Of a stretch of DNA of 64,000 nt, positions 22,005 through 30,340 are shown piece after piece. The stretch is from Blastococcus sp. MG754426 (GTDB lineage Bacteria; Actinomycetota; Actinomycetes; Mycobacteriales; Geodermatophilaceae), in NCBI RefSeq assembly GCF_021699055.1, contig NZ_SSXC01000001.1:124001-188000 (forward strand), read 5' to 3'. How positions within the stretch are numbered: the first letter of the stretch is position 1; each line of letters opens with the position of its first letter. Below the pieces are notes generated by a model that saw only the letters and a list, made by a program, of their open reading frames with translations, made no database searches and was not told the origin of the DNA. The position numbers and the translations under genes are program-made.

Positions 22005-22022
22005 GGTTACCCATCGGTAACC
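22005..22022. promoter_or_regulatory. Operator-like palindrome before ccr (GGTTACC-N4-GGTAACC)
   Basis: GGTTACCCATCGGTAACC is a perfect 7-bp inverted repeat around 4 nt. It overlaps a -10-like TAACCT (22018-22023). A near copy (14 of 18 identical) lies in the ecm promoter at 35920-35937. TTAC/GTAA palindromes of this sort are used by TetR/GntR-type acyl-CoA regulators; the cognate regulator is not evident in the window. Confidence 0.65.
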
Positions 22023-22086
22023 TCTCCGCACCCGCACCGCCCTCCGAGCCCGGCCGACCACGGCCACCGATGACCCGGGAGAACGC

Positions 22087-23418
22087 GTGAACGAGATCAG
22101 GGACGCCATCCTCGCCGACCAGCTGGACGCCCTCGGCGGCCTGGCCGTGCCGGAGTCCTACCGCGCCGTGCTGGTCCGCAAGGACGAGCAGGACATGTTC
22201 GTGGGCCTGCCCACCAAGGAGAAGGACCCGCGCAAGTCCCTCCACGTCGAGGAGGTCCCGACGCCGGAGCTCGGCCCGGGCGAGGCGATCGTGGCCGTCA
22301 TGGCGTCGTCGGTGAACTACAACACCGTCTGGACGTCGATCTTCGAACCGGTCTCCACCTTCGGCTTCCTCGAGCGCTACGGCCGCGTCTCCGAGCTCAC
22401 CAAGCGGCACGACCTGCCCTACCACGTGGTGGGCTCGGACCTGGCCGGCGTCGTCCTGCGCGTGGGCCCCGGGGTCAACAAGTGGAAGCCGGGCGACGAG
22501 GTCGTCGCGCACTGCCTCTCGGTGGAGCTCGAGGACCCGGCCGGGCACGACGACACGATGATGGACCCGCAGCAGCGCATCTGGGGCTTCGAGACCAACT
22601 TCGGCGGCCTCGCGGAGCTGGCGCTGGTCAAGAGCAACCAGCTCATGCCCAAGCCCGCGCACCTGTCGTGGGAGGAGGCGGCGAGCCCCGGGCTGGTCAA
22701 CTCGACCGCCTACCGCCAGCTGGTGAGCAAGAACGGCGCCAACATGAAGCAGGGCGACGTCGTGCTCATCTGGGGCGCCTCGGGCGGCCTGGGCTCCTAC
22801 GCCACCCAGATGGCGCTCAACGGCGGCGCCATCCCGGTGTGCGTGGTGAGCAGCCCGGAGAAGGCCGAGATCGTCCGCCGGATGGGCGCCGAGCTGGTCA
22901 TCGACCGCTCCGCCGAGGGCTACCAGTTCTGGAAGGACGAGGACACCCAGGACCCGAAGGAGTGGCAGCGCTTCGGGAAGAAGATCCGCGAGCTGACCGG
23001 TGGCGAGGACGTCGACATCGTCTTCGAGCACCCCGGCCGGGAGACCTTCGGGGCCAGCGTCTACGTGGCCAAGAAGGGCGGCACGATCATCACCTGCGCG
23101 TCCACCACCGGTTACATGCACGAGTACGACAACCGGTACCTCTGGATGAACCTCAAGAAGATCCTGAGCTCGCACTTCGCCAACTACAAGGAGGCGTGGG
23201 AGGCCAACCGGCTCATCGACAAGGGCCTCATCCACCCGACCCTGTCGAAGGTCTACCCGATGGAGCAGGTCGGCCAGGCCGCCCTCGACGTCCACCGCAA
23301 CGCCCACCAGGGCAAGGTCGGCGTCCTGACCCTCGCCCCCGAGGAGGGGCTGGGCGTCAAGGACGCCGAGAAGCGCGCGAAGCACATCGAGGCGATCAAC
23401 CGCTTCCGCGGCATCTGA
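22087..23418 (+). CDS. ccr: Crotonyl-CoA carboxylase/reductase
   Basis: A 443-residue zinc-independent medium-chain dehydrogenase that reductively carboxylates crotonyl-CoA to ethylmalonyl-CoA with NADPH and CO2, the signature step of the ethylmalonyl-CoA pathway. The NADPH site is LIWGASGGLGSYATQMALNGG. The four CO2-pocket residues defined in Kitasatospora setae CCR (Asn81, Phe170, Glu171, His365) are found here as Asn79 (NYN), Phe168-Glu169 (GFETNFGG) and His363 (SSHFANY), so it should carboxylate rather than only reduce. GTG start with GGGAG 5 nt upstream. A perfect hairpin follows the stop. Confidence 0.97.
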   Translation: MNEIRDAILADQLDALGGLAVPESYRAVLVRKDEQDMFVGLPTKEKDPRKSLHVEEVPTPELGPGEAIVAVMASSVNYNTVWTSIFEPVSTFGFLERYGRVSELTKRHDLPYHVVGSDLAGVVLRVGPGVNKWKPGDEVVAHCLSVELEDPAGHDDTMMDPQQRIWGFETNFGGLAELALVKSNQLMPKPAHLSWEEAASPGLVNSTAYRQLVSKNGANMKQGDVVLIWGASGGLGSYATQMALNGGAIPVCVVSSPEKAEIVRRMGAELVIDRSAEGYQFWKDEDTQDPKEWQRFGKKIRELTGGEDVDIVFEHPGRETFGASVYVAKKGGTIITCASTTGYMHEYDNRYLWMNLKKILSSHFANYKEAWEANRLIDKGLIHPTLSKVYPMEQVGQAALDVHRNAHQGKVGVLTLAPEEGLGVKDAEKRAKHIEAINRFRGI

Positions 23419-23440
23419 GGACCCCGTCCAGAGGCTCACC

Positions 23441-23472
23441 GGGGGCCGGGCCGCGCTCGCGATCCGGCCCCC
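23441..23472 (+). terminator. Hairpin terminator after ccr
   Basis: GGGGGCCGG (23441-23449) pairs perfectly with CCGGCCCCC (23464-23472), 23 bp after the ccr stop. It probably separates ccr from the DivIVA-like gene. Confidence 0.65.
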
Positions 23473-23574
23473 TGCGCGCACCGCCCGGCGTGTCGGCCGG
23501 GACGCCCGGGACATCTGGGACCGACCCCGCCCGGGACGGTGACGAGCCCCTGCCCTTCTGCGAGGATGGCGACC

Positions 23575-24816
23575 ATGAACGACCCCCGCCGCGACATGCC
23601 GGTGCACGAGGCCCAGCACTCGTTCGACGTGGTCCTGCGGGGGTACGACCGCAGCCAGGTCGCCGACACGATCGAACGGCTCGAGGCGGACTTCCGCATC
23701 GCGCTCGCCGACCGCGACGCCGCCGTCGCGCGCTCCTCCGACCTGGCCAGCCAGCTGTCGGCGCTCCACGGCGAGATCGAGACGCTGCGCCGCAAGGCGG
23801 CGAACGCCGCGGCCCCCACCTTCGAGAACATCAGCGAGCGCATCCAGCACATGCTGCAGCTCGCCGAGGAGGAGGCCGCGGAGATCCGCCGCGCCGCCGA
23901 GGCCGACGCCATGGCCGTGCGCGAGCAGACGGCCGCCGAGGAGCGGGCACTCCTGGAACGCCACGCCGCCGGCCAGGCGGAGGTGGAGCGGATGATCGCC
24001 GAGGCGCGGCAGAGCGCCGAGCAGATCGCGCAGAAGGCGCAGCAGCGGGCCGACGAGCTGGTCGCCAAGGCGCAGGAGCGGGTCGCCCGGCTGGACGCCG
24101 AGTCCCAGGCCCGTCGCGCCAAGGTCGAGGAGGACTTCGACATCGCCCAGCGCGCCCGCCGCGCCGAGGCCGCCCGGGCCGAGGAGGAGCGCGAGCGCGT
24201 CTCCACGCAGGCCGCCCGCCAGCGCATCGCCGCCGCGGAGCAGCATGCCGCCCAGCTCGTGGCCGACGCCGAGGCCCGCGCCGAGGCCATCCGCGAGGTC
24301 CGCGACGAGCTCACCAGCCGGCTGGTCCAGGCCCGCCGCCTGCTGGACGACCTGCCCGACCTCGGGGACCGCCCGCAGGGCCCCCGCGACGATGCGCGTG
24401 CCGACGCCGGCACCGAGCGCCGCCCGCAGCCGACCGCCCGCACCCCCGAGGCCGCCCCCCAGCAGCCCGCTCGCCCGCAGACCGCTCCCCAGCAGGCGGC
24501 TCCCCAGCAGCCCGCGGCGCAGCCGGCCACCGCACCCCAGCCGGTCCGGGCCGCGGAGCCCGAGCGTCCGGAGGCACCGGCCCCGGCCGGCGGGCCGCAG
24601 ACGGGGCAGCAGCCCGCGGTGCAGGTCCCTCAGGGCGAGGCTGCCGCGGCCCGCCAGCCCACCCGCTCCGATCCGGTGACCGCCACCTTCCCGGCCGTCC
24701 AGCGGGCCGAGCCGACGACGCGCGCGCTCCCCCTGCCCCCGCGACCGACCGCCGGAACGGCCCCTGCCGGGCAGGAGTCGGAGGAGTCGGTCGACGAGCC
24801 GGTCGGCCGCTCCTGA
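23575..24816 (+). CDS. DivIVA-like coiled-coil protein with Pro/Gln-rich tail
   Basis: A 413-residue cytoplasmic protein. Residues ~10-40 (HSFDVVLRGYDRSQVADTIERLEADF) resemble the DivIVA N-terminal motif that recognises curved membrane. Residues ~20-270 are a nearly continuous coiled coil rich in Ala, Glu, Arg and Gln. Residues ~275-413 are a disordered Pro/Gln/Ala tail. Starts at ATG 23575 (GAGG 9 nt upstream) or, less likely, ATG 23566. Related proteins act in polar growth or septum placement, or as cytoskeletal scaffolds; the role here is inferred from architecture. Its stop overlaps the apparent start of the sortase gene. Confidence 0.75.
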   Translation: MNDPRRDMPVHEAQHSFDVVLRGYDRSQVADTIERLEADFRIALADRDAAVARSSDLASQLSALHGEIETLRRKAANAAAPTFENISERIQHMLQLAEEEAAEIRRAAEADAMAVREQTAAEERALLERHAAGQAEVERMIAEARQSAEQIAQKAQQRADELVAKAQERVARLDAESQARRAKVEEDFDIAQRARRAEAARAEEERERVSTQAARQRIAAAEQHAAQLVADAEARAEAIREVRDELTSRLVQARRLLDDLPDLGDRPQGPRDDARADAGTERRPQPTARTPEAAPQQPARPQTAPQQAAPQQPAAQPATAPQPVRAAEPERPEAPAPAGGPQTGQQPAVQVPQGEAAAARQPTRSDPVTATFPAVQRAEPTTRALPLPPRPTAGTAPAGQESEESVDEPVGRS

Positions 24817-26108
24817 CGCAGGTCGGCTCCCCGCGCACCCGGCGCCGCTCCCCGGTCCGCGCCGGCCTCCTCGCGCTCGCGCTGGCGGTCCTGCTGGGCG
24901 GCCTGGCCGCACCGGCGAGCGCTGCGGCCGGGGAGACCGGTACCGCGCTCCTGCGGGTCGCCCACCTCTCCCCCGACACCCCGGCGGTCGACGTCTCGCT
25001 GACGCCCGCGGCACCGCCCGGTGAGTTGCTCACCGATCCCGGCCCCGATCTCGCCACCGGGATGGGGTACGGCGGGGTGAGCGCCTTCGCCGAGCTGCCC
25101 GCGGGTGCGTACGCGGTCAGCGTCCGGGCCGCCGGCTCACCCGCCACGACGCCGCCGGTGCTCTCGGCCCGGCTCGAGCTCTCCGCCGGGCAGGCCCGCA
25201 CGGTGACGCTCGCGGGCGCCTTCGCCGACCTCGCCCTCCAGCCGCTGGACGACGACCTCAGCGCCCCGCCCGCCGGCGCGGCGCGGGTGCGCGTGCTCGG
25301 GGCGGCGCCCGGCACCGGCCCCCTCGACGTCGTGCTCGACGGTGGGCCGCCGCTCGCCGAGGAGTTGCGCTCCCCGGGCGCCGCGACCCCCGTGACGGTG
25401 CCCGGCGGCCGGTACCGCGCCCGCCTGCCCTCGACCGGCGACGACGCCGAGGTCGACCTGCCCGCGGGCTCGGTGCGGACGGTGCTGGTCCTGGCACGAC
25501 CCGGGGGTGGTATCGAGCTGCGGGTCGTGGCCGACGCCACCGGTCCCGCGGTGCGACCCGCGGGCGGGGTCGATGCAGGAGGCGGCCCGGCGGGCCCGCT
25601 CGCCGGCCGGCTGCTCCGCGCCGTCTCCGCCGCGGTCGGGGGACCCGCGGCGGCGCGGCCGGTGCCGGCAGCGCCGGTGCGGCTGCGCGTCCCGGCCGCC
25701 GGGATCGACGCGTCGGTGGTCGGCGCCGGGCTGGACGGTGGCGGCGCGCTTTCCCCGCCGGCGGACCCCGCCCTCGTCGGCTGGTTCACCGGGAGCCCCC
25801 GGCCCGGCGCCACCGGCCCCGCGGTGCTCACCGGGCACGTCGACTGGGCGGGACGCCCCGGGGCGCTCGGCCGGCTCGACCGGGTAGCCCCTGGTGACGA
25901 GGTGCTGGTCGAAGGAGCCGACGGCGGCGTCGCCCGGTTCCGGGTGACCGCCGTGGAGCGGTACGCGAAGGACGCGTTCCCCGGCGACGCCGTCTACGCC
26001 CCGACCCCGGCCGCGGAGCTCCGCGTGATCACCTGCGGCGGGGCGTTCGACGCGGCGACGGGCAGCTACCGGGACAACGTGGTGGTCTCGGCCCGGCTGG
26101 CCGGCTGA
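24813..26108 (+). CDS. Exported DUF4397-sortase (class F-like) fusion with apparent CTG start
   Basis: A 431-residue protein. It has a signal peptide (RTRRRSPVRAGLLALALAVLLGG, ending APASA), a DUF4397-like Ig-fold (ALLRVAHLSPDTPAVDVSL), a linker, and a C-terminal sortase domain. The sortase triad is visible: His342 in TGHVD, Cys408 in LRVITCGG and Arg420 in SYRDN. The Ser/Thr-free VITC and the short form fit the actinobacterial class F group. No ATG, GTG or TTG lies in frame upstream of the signal peptide, so the best start is CTG 24813, overlapping the preceding TGA as CTGA. No sorting-signal substrate is encoded nearby. Confidence 0.78.
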   Translation: MTQVGSPRTRRRSPVRAGLLALALAVLLGGLAAPASAAAGETGTALLRVAHLSPDTPAVDVSLTPAAPPGELLTDPGPDLATGMGYGGVSAFAELPAGAYAVSVRAAGSPATTPPVLSARLELSAGQARTVTLAGAFADLALQPLDDDLSAPPAGAARVRVLGAAPGTGPLDVVLDGGPPLAEELRSPGAATPVTVPGGRYRARLPSTGDDAEVDLPAGSVRTVLVLARPGGGIELRVVADATGPAVRPAGGVDAGGGPAGPLAGRLLRAVSAAVGGPAAARPVPAAPVRLRVPAAGIDASVVGAGLDGGGALSPPADPALVGWFTGSPRPGATGPAVLTGHVDWAGRPGALGRLDRVAPGDEVLVEGADGGVARFRVTAVERYAKDAFPGDAVYAPTPAAELRVITCGGAFDAATGSYRDNVVVSARLAG

Positions 26109-26117
26109 GCGCGGCCG

Positions 26118-26423
26118 CTACCTGCGCCGCTGCCGCGAGCGCCAGCAGCCGGTGTGCCAGTGCCGCCGGCGGTCGGCCGCCGAGTCGACGTCCCACGGGT
26201 CCAGGTCGGAGTCGCGGACGTAGGCCGGCCAGGTCACCACGTGCGGCGTGCCCGGGCGGATCTCCTGGTCGCAGCCCGGGCAGCGGTAGGTCTTGCCGGT
26301 GGCGGCACCGGTGATCGGCCGGACGACCCAGTCGCCGTCGCCGGCCTCCTCGACCGGGTCGACGCGCCGGGCCGGTCCCCGGCCAGCAGGTCGGGGACCG
26401 GCCCGGGGACGGCGACGGGGCAC
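26118..26423 (-). CDS. Small Cys/His zinc-ribbon-like protein of unknown function
   Basis: A 101-residue protein with TYRCPGCDQEI (CxxC) in the middle and HWHTGC (HxxC) near the end, spaced like a treble-clef or zinc-ribbon site. The N-terminus is Arg/Pro-rich and the C-terminus strongly basic (RSRQRRR). Similar short actinobacterial proteins are often labelled ATP/GTP-binding protein without experimental support; I see no P-loop. It begins 3 bp after the 3-hydroxyacyl-CoA dehydrogenase stop, so it is probably co-transcribed with it. It converges with the sortase gene. Confidence 0.7.
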   Translation of the reverse strand: MPRRRPRAGPRPAGRGPARRVDPVEEAGDGDWVVRPITGAATGKTYRCPGCDQEIRPGTPHVVTWPAYVRDSDLDPWDVDSAADRRRHWHTGCWRSRQRRR

Positions 26424-26426
26424 CCG

Positions 26427-28208
26427 TCAGCGACCGGCGTAGTCCCGGAACCCGCGGCCGGTCTTGCGGCCGAGGTAGCCGGCCGTCACCAGGTGCTCCA
26501 GCAGCGGGGCCGGCGCGAAGCCCGGCTCCCGGAACTCCGTGTAGAGCTCCTTCTCGATCGCGAGCGAGACGTCGAGACCCACGACGTCCAGCAGCTCGAA
26601 GGGCCCCATCGGGTAGCCGCAGCCGACCTTCATCGCGGCGTCGATGTCGTCGGCGGTGGCGTAGTGCGCCTCCAGCATCTTCACCGCGTCGTTCAGGTAG
26701 GGGAAGAGCAGCGCGTTGACGATGAAGCCGGCGCGGTCGGTGCAGGAGACGGCGTGCTTGCCCAGCTGCGCCGAGACGGCGTGGATGGTGGCGGCGACGT
26801 CGGGTGCGGTGGAGATCGTGGAGACGACCTCGACGAGCTTCATCACCTGCGCGGGGTTGAAGAAGTGCATGCCCACGACGTCGGCCGGGCGGCCGCTGGC
26901 CTTCGCGCACTCGATGACCGGGAGGCTCGAGGTGGTGGTGGCCAGCACCGCGCCCGGCTTGGCGATCTCGCCGAGGTTCGCGAACAGGGCCTCCTTGACC
27001 GGCAGCGACTCGACGACGGCCTCGATGACCAGGTCGCGGTCGGCGAGGTCGTCCAGCGACGTCGTCCCCGAGACCCGGCCCAGGATCTCCGCCTTCGCCG
27101 CCTCCTCGAGGCGACCGCGCACGACCTGCTTGTCCAGCGACTTGCCGAGCGCCGTGGTGACGGCCTCCACCTTCTCGGGCGAGCGCGCGACGAACCGCAC
27201 GTCGTACCCGCCCTTGGCGACGACCTCGATGATCCCCGTGGCCATCGTGCCCGAGCCGACGACGCCGACGGTCCGCACGTCGCGGGCACCGGCCGCGGCA
27301 CCACCCGGGGTGGGCGTCCGGTCGTCCGGGACGACCTCGGCCGAGCCGGGCTCGGCGTAGGTGTAGAAGCCGCGGCCTGACTTCCGGCCCAGCAGGCCGG
27401 CGGTCATCATCTGCTTGATCACCGGGCTGGGGGCGTGCAGCCGGTTCCGCGACTGCTTGTACATCGTGTCGAGGATCTCGTAGGCGGTGTCGATGCCGAT
27501 GAGGTCCATGAGCGACAGCGGGCCCATGGGCAGGCCGCAGCCCAGGCGCATGGCGGCGTCGATGTCCTCGCGCGAGGCGTAGCGGTTCTCGTACATCGAC
27601 ACCGCGTGGTTGAGGTAGCCGAACAGCAGCGCGTTGGCGATGAACCCGGCCTTGTCGCCGATCGTCACGTCCACCTTGCCCAGGCGGTCGGCGAGCGCCT
27701 CGACGGTCTCGACGACCTCGGGCTCGGTGACGACGGTGCGGACCACCTCGACGAGCTTCATGACCGGCGCCGGGTTGAAGAAGTGCATCCCGATGACCTT
27801 GCTCGGGCGGCCGGTGACCACCGAGAGCTCGGTGACCGAGAGGCTGGAGGTGTTGGTCGCCAGGATCGTGTCCGGCGGGCAGATCTTGTCCAGCTTGGCG
27901 AAGACGTCGGCCTTGAGCTCCATCCGCTCCGGGATGGCCTCGATCACCAGCTCCGCGTCGGCCAGGTCCTCCAGCGAGGTGGAGAAGCGGATCCGCTCGA
28001 AGATGGCGTCCCGGTCGGCGGGGTCGAGCTTGCCGCGGGCGACCGCCCGGTCGGTGGACTGCTCGACGTGGCCGCGGCCGCGGGCCAGCGCCTCGTCACC
28101 GGTCTCGACGGCGGTGACCGACAGCCCCGCCCGCGCGAGCACCTCCGTGATGCCGGCACCCATGGTGCCCAGCCCCACGACGCCGACCTCGTTCAGTTCC
28201 CTGGCCAC
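26427..28208 (-). CDS. Tandem (double) 3-hydroxyacyl-CoA dehydrogenase
   Basis: A 593-residue protein made of two consecutive full-length 3-hydroxybutyryl-CoA dehydrogenase-like units (~residues 1-285 and 310-593). Each has an NAD site (VGVVGLGTMGAGI and VGVVGSGTMATGI), a catalytic His motif GMHFFNPA, KLVEVV, and the C-terminal ALLF..YLN and GYLGRKTGRGF-type blocks. Family Ser-His-Glu-Asn residues appear in both; the Asn of TNTSS is Thr in unit 2 (TTTSS). It would reduce acetoacetyl-CoA to 3-hydroxybutyryl-CoA for the ccr branch, or act in beta-oxidation. The GTG at 28208 is chosen for its GGGAG 8 nt upstream; ATG 28223 is the alternative. Confidence 0.9.
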   Translation of the reverse strand: MARELNEVGVVGLGTMGAGITEVLARAGLSVTAVETGDEALARGRGHVEQSTDRAVARGKLDPADRDAIFERIRFSTSLEDLADAELVIEAIPERMELKADVFAKLDKICPPDTILATNTSSLSVTELSVVTGRPSKVIGMHFFNPAPVMKLVEVVRTVVTEPEVVETVEALADRLGKVDVTIGDKAGFIANALLFGYLNHAVSMYENRYASREDIDAAMRLGCGLPMGPLSLMDLIGIDTAYEILDTMYKQSRNRLHAPSPVIKQMMTAGLLGRKSGRGFYTYAEPGSAEVVPDDRTPTPGGAAAGARDVRTVGVVGSGTMATGIIEVVAKGGYDVRFVARSPEKVEAVTTALGKSLDKQVVRGRLEEAAKAEILGRVSGTTSLDDLADRDLVIEAVVESLPVKEALFANLGEIAKPGAVLATTTSSLPVIECAKASGRPADVVGMHFFNPAQVMKLVEVVSTISTAPDVAATIHAVSAQLGKHAVSCTDRAGFIVNALLFPYLNDAVKMLEAHYATADDIDAAMKVGCGYPMGPFELLDVVGLDVSLAIEKELYTEFREPGFAPAPLLEHLVTAGYLGRKTGRGFRDYAGR

Positions 28209-28292
28209 GTTGCCGTCTCCCATCGCCGGTGATGGCGGGAAGTCTCTCATCACGGCGGACGGCGGTCCCCGGCCCCTCTGCGGGCGGCCCGC

Positions 28293-28964
28293 TCAGAACA
28301 GGCGCTGGGACGGGTCGTCGGTGCCCTTGAGCACGGCGTAGTCGACGGTGACGCAGTCGATGCCGCGGTCCTGGGCGAGCACCCGCGCCTGCGGCTTGAT
28401 CTCCTGCGCGGCGAACACGCCCTTGACCGGGGCCAGCAGCGGGTCGCGGTTGAGCAGCTCCAGGTAGCGGGTGAGCTGCTCGACGCCGTCGATCTCGCCC
28501 CGGCGCTTGATCTCGACGGCGACGGTCCCCCCGTCGGCGTCCCGGCAGAGCAGGTCGACCGGGCCGATGGCGGTCGGGTACTCGCGGCGCACCAGCGACC
28601 ACCCCTGCCCGAAGGTCTCCACGTGCAGCGCGAGCAGCCGCTGCAGCTCCGCCTCGACGCCGTCCTTCTGCAGCCCCGGGTCGACGCCGAGATCGTGCGC
28701 GTGGTCGTGCTCGACGGCCTCGATCGTGATGATCAGCTGCTCGCCGGCCTTGTTGGTGACCGTCCAGGTGCCGCTGCCGTCGACGAGCTCGTCCTTCAGC
28801 GTGCAGGGCGGTGTCATCCAGTTGAGCGGCTTGTAGGCGCGGTCGTCGGCGTGGATGGACACCGAGCCGTCGGCCTTGACCAGCAGGAGGCGGGTCGCCA
28901 TGGGCAGGTGGGCGGTGAGCCGACCGACGTAGTCGACCGAGCAGCGGGCGATGACCAGGCGCAC
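28293..28964 (-). CDS. nucS: Endonuclease NucS (non-canonical mismatch repair)
   Basis: A 223-residue RecB-like nuclease that cuts both strands at certain mismatches and replaces MutS/MutL in most actinobacteria. The PD-(D/E)xK site is visible: Asp in [11 protein letters not shown] and Glu-x-Lys in [13 protein letters not shown]. The N-terminal beta domain contains [10 protein letters not shown]. The protein ends SQRLF, a compact beta-clamp-binding tail of the type shown to stimulate NucS. GTG start at 28964 with TAGCGT 8 nt upstream. It matches Rv1321 of M. tuberculosis in both family and position. Confidence 0.96.
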   Translation of the reverse strand: MRLVIARCSVDYVGRLTAHLPMATRLLLVKADGSVSIHADDRAYKPLNWMTPPCTLKDELVDGSGTWTVTNKAGEQLIITIEAVEHDHAHDLGVDPGLQKDGVEAELQRLLALHVETFGQGWSLVRREYPTAIGPVDLLCRDADGGTVAVEIKRRGEIDGVEQLTRYLELLNRDPLLAPVKGVFAAQEIKPQARVLAQDRGIDCVTVDYAVLKGTDDPSQRLF

Positions 28965-29077
28965 GGGCGCCGACGCTACCCGCGCCGCGGCGGGTGGCCG
29001 GACCCGGTGCCGAGTTCCGGAAAGACGCCGGTGCGGAAGCGTGGTCCTCCGGGCCCCCGGCGTCCCAGAATGGGGGC

Positions 29078-30295
29078 GTGAGCGCAGCGGCGGCGACCGG
29101 CACCCCTCAGACGGACCGGCCGGCCGGCGACTGGGTGCACTGGCTGCTCGACGCCGCCCGCACGCGGCTGGGCATGGAGGTCGCCTGGGTGTCGCTCTTC
29201 ACCGAGGGCAGCCAGCTCATCACCGCCGCGACCGGTGACCTCGACGCCATGAACGTCCAGGAGGGCATGCGGGCGCCGCTGGAGGGCTCCTACTGCGTGC
29301 GGGTGCTCAGCGGCCAGCTGCCCGCCGTCGTCACCGGGGCCGGGCGCGACCCCCGGACGCGCGACCTGGAGGTGACCGGCGAGCTGGGCATCGGCTCCTA
29401 CGTCGGCGCCCCGGTCCGGGGGCCCGACGCGCGCCCCATCGGGATGCTCTGCTGCCTCAGCCGGGACGCCGGCGCGCAGCTGGACGGCGAGTCCGTCCGC
29501 ACCGTCGAGCTGCTGGCCGACCTGATCAGCGACCACTTCCGGCAGGCCGGTGCCGGCACCGCGCCCGACCTCGCCGCCCGCCGCGCCCGGGTGCGCGCCT
29601 TCCTGGCGCAGGGTGCGGTCGAGGTCCACCTCCAGCCGGTGGTCGAGCTGACGACCGGGCGCACCGCCGGGTACGAGGCGCTCAGCCGCTTCCCCGGCTG
29701 GGGTGGCGACGGGCCCGCGGCGCTGTTCGCCGAGGCCGCCGCGGTCGGGGTCGGCGTCGAGCTCGAGGAGGCGGCGCTGCGCGCGACGCTGGCCGGGGCC
29801 GGCCGGCTGCCCGATGGGCTGACGCTGGCGGTCAACCTCTCACCGGACGCCCTGCTCTGCCCGACCGTCGTCGACGCGCTGCTGGAGCACGCCGGCTGCC
29901 CGCTGGCCGTGGAGATCACCGAGCACAGCCGCGTCGACGACTACGAGGCGGTCGTCGCGGTCACCCGGGGGCTCCGCCGCGCCGGCGTCGCGGTGAGCGT
30001 GGACGACGCGGGCGCCGGCTACGCCAGCCTCCGGCACATCCTGCGGCTGGACCCCGACGTCATCAAGCTCGACATCGGGCTGGTCGTGGGGCTGCACACC
30101 GACCCCGCCCGGCAGGCCATGACCTCGGCGATGGTGGCGTTCGCCGACGAGACCGGCGCGCGGCTGGTGGCCGAGGGCGTCGAGCACACCGAGGAGCGCA
30201 ACGTCCTCGTCGCCCGCGGGGTCCGCTACGGGCAGGGGTACCTGCTCGGCCGCCCGCGGCCGGCGGCCGAGGTGCTCGGCGGATCGCCCGCCTGA
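29078..30295 (+). CDS. GAF-EAL c-di-GMP phosphodiesterase-like protein
   Basis: A 405-residue cytoplasmic protein. Residues ~20-155 are a GAF sensor ([43 protein letters not shown]). Residues ~175-405 form an EAL domain with the catalytic and metal residues apparently intact: [35 protein letters not shown] and EGVEH. The DDFGTG loop is DDAGAG, a conservative variation. It therefore probably hydrolyses c-di-GMP in response to a ligand or redox cue sensed by GAF. The GTG at 29078 is preferred; the upstream 28 codons have shadow-like composition. It is divergent from nucS. Confidence 0.88.
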   Translation: MSAAAATGTPQTDRPAGDWVHWLLDAARTRLGMEVAWVSLFTEGSQLITAATGDLDAMNVQEGMRAPLEGSYCVRVLSGQLPAVVTGAGRDPRTRDLEVTGELGIGSYVGAPVRGPDARPIGMLCCLSRDAGAQLDGESVRTVELLADLISDHFRQAGAGTAPDLAARRARVRAFLAQGAVEVHLQPVVELTTGRTAGYEALSRFPGWGGDGPAALFAEAAAVGVGVELEEAALRATLAGAGRLPDGLTLAVNLSPDALLCPTVVDALLEHAGCPLAVEITEHSRVDDYEAVVAVTRGLRRAGVAVSVDDAGAGYASLRHILRLDPDVIKLDIGLVVGLHTDPARQAMTSAMVAFADETGARLVAEGVEHTEERNVLVARGVRYGQGYLLGRPRPAAEVLGGSPA

Positions 30296-30340
30296 GCTCC
30301 CCGGGGAACCTCCCGGCCACCCCGGCCCGTCGTCAGGGGT

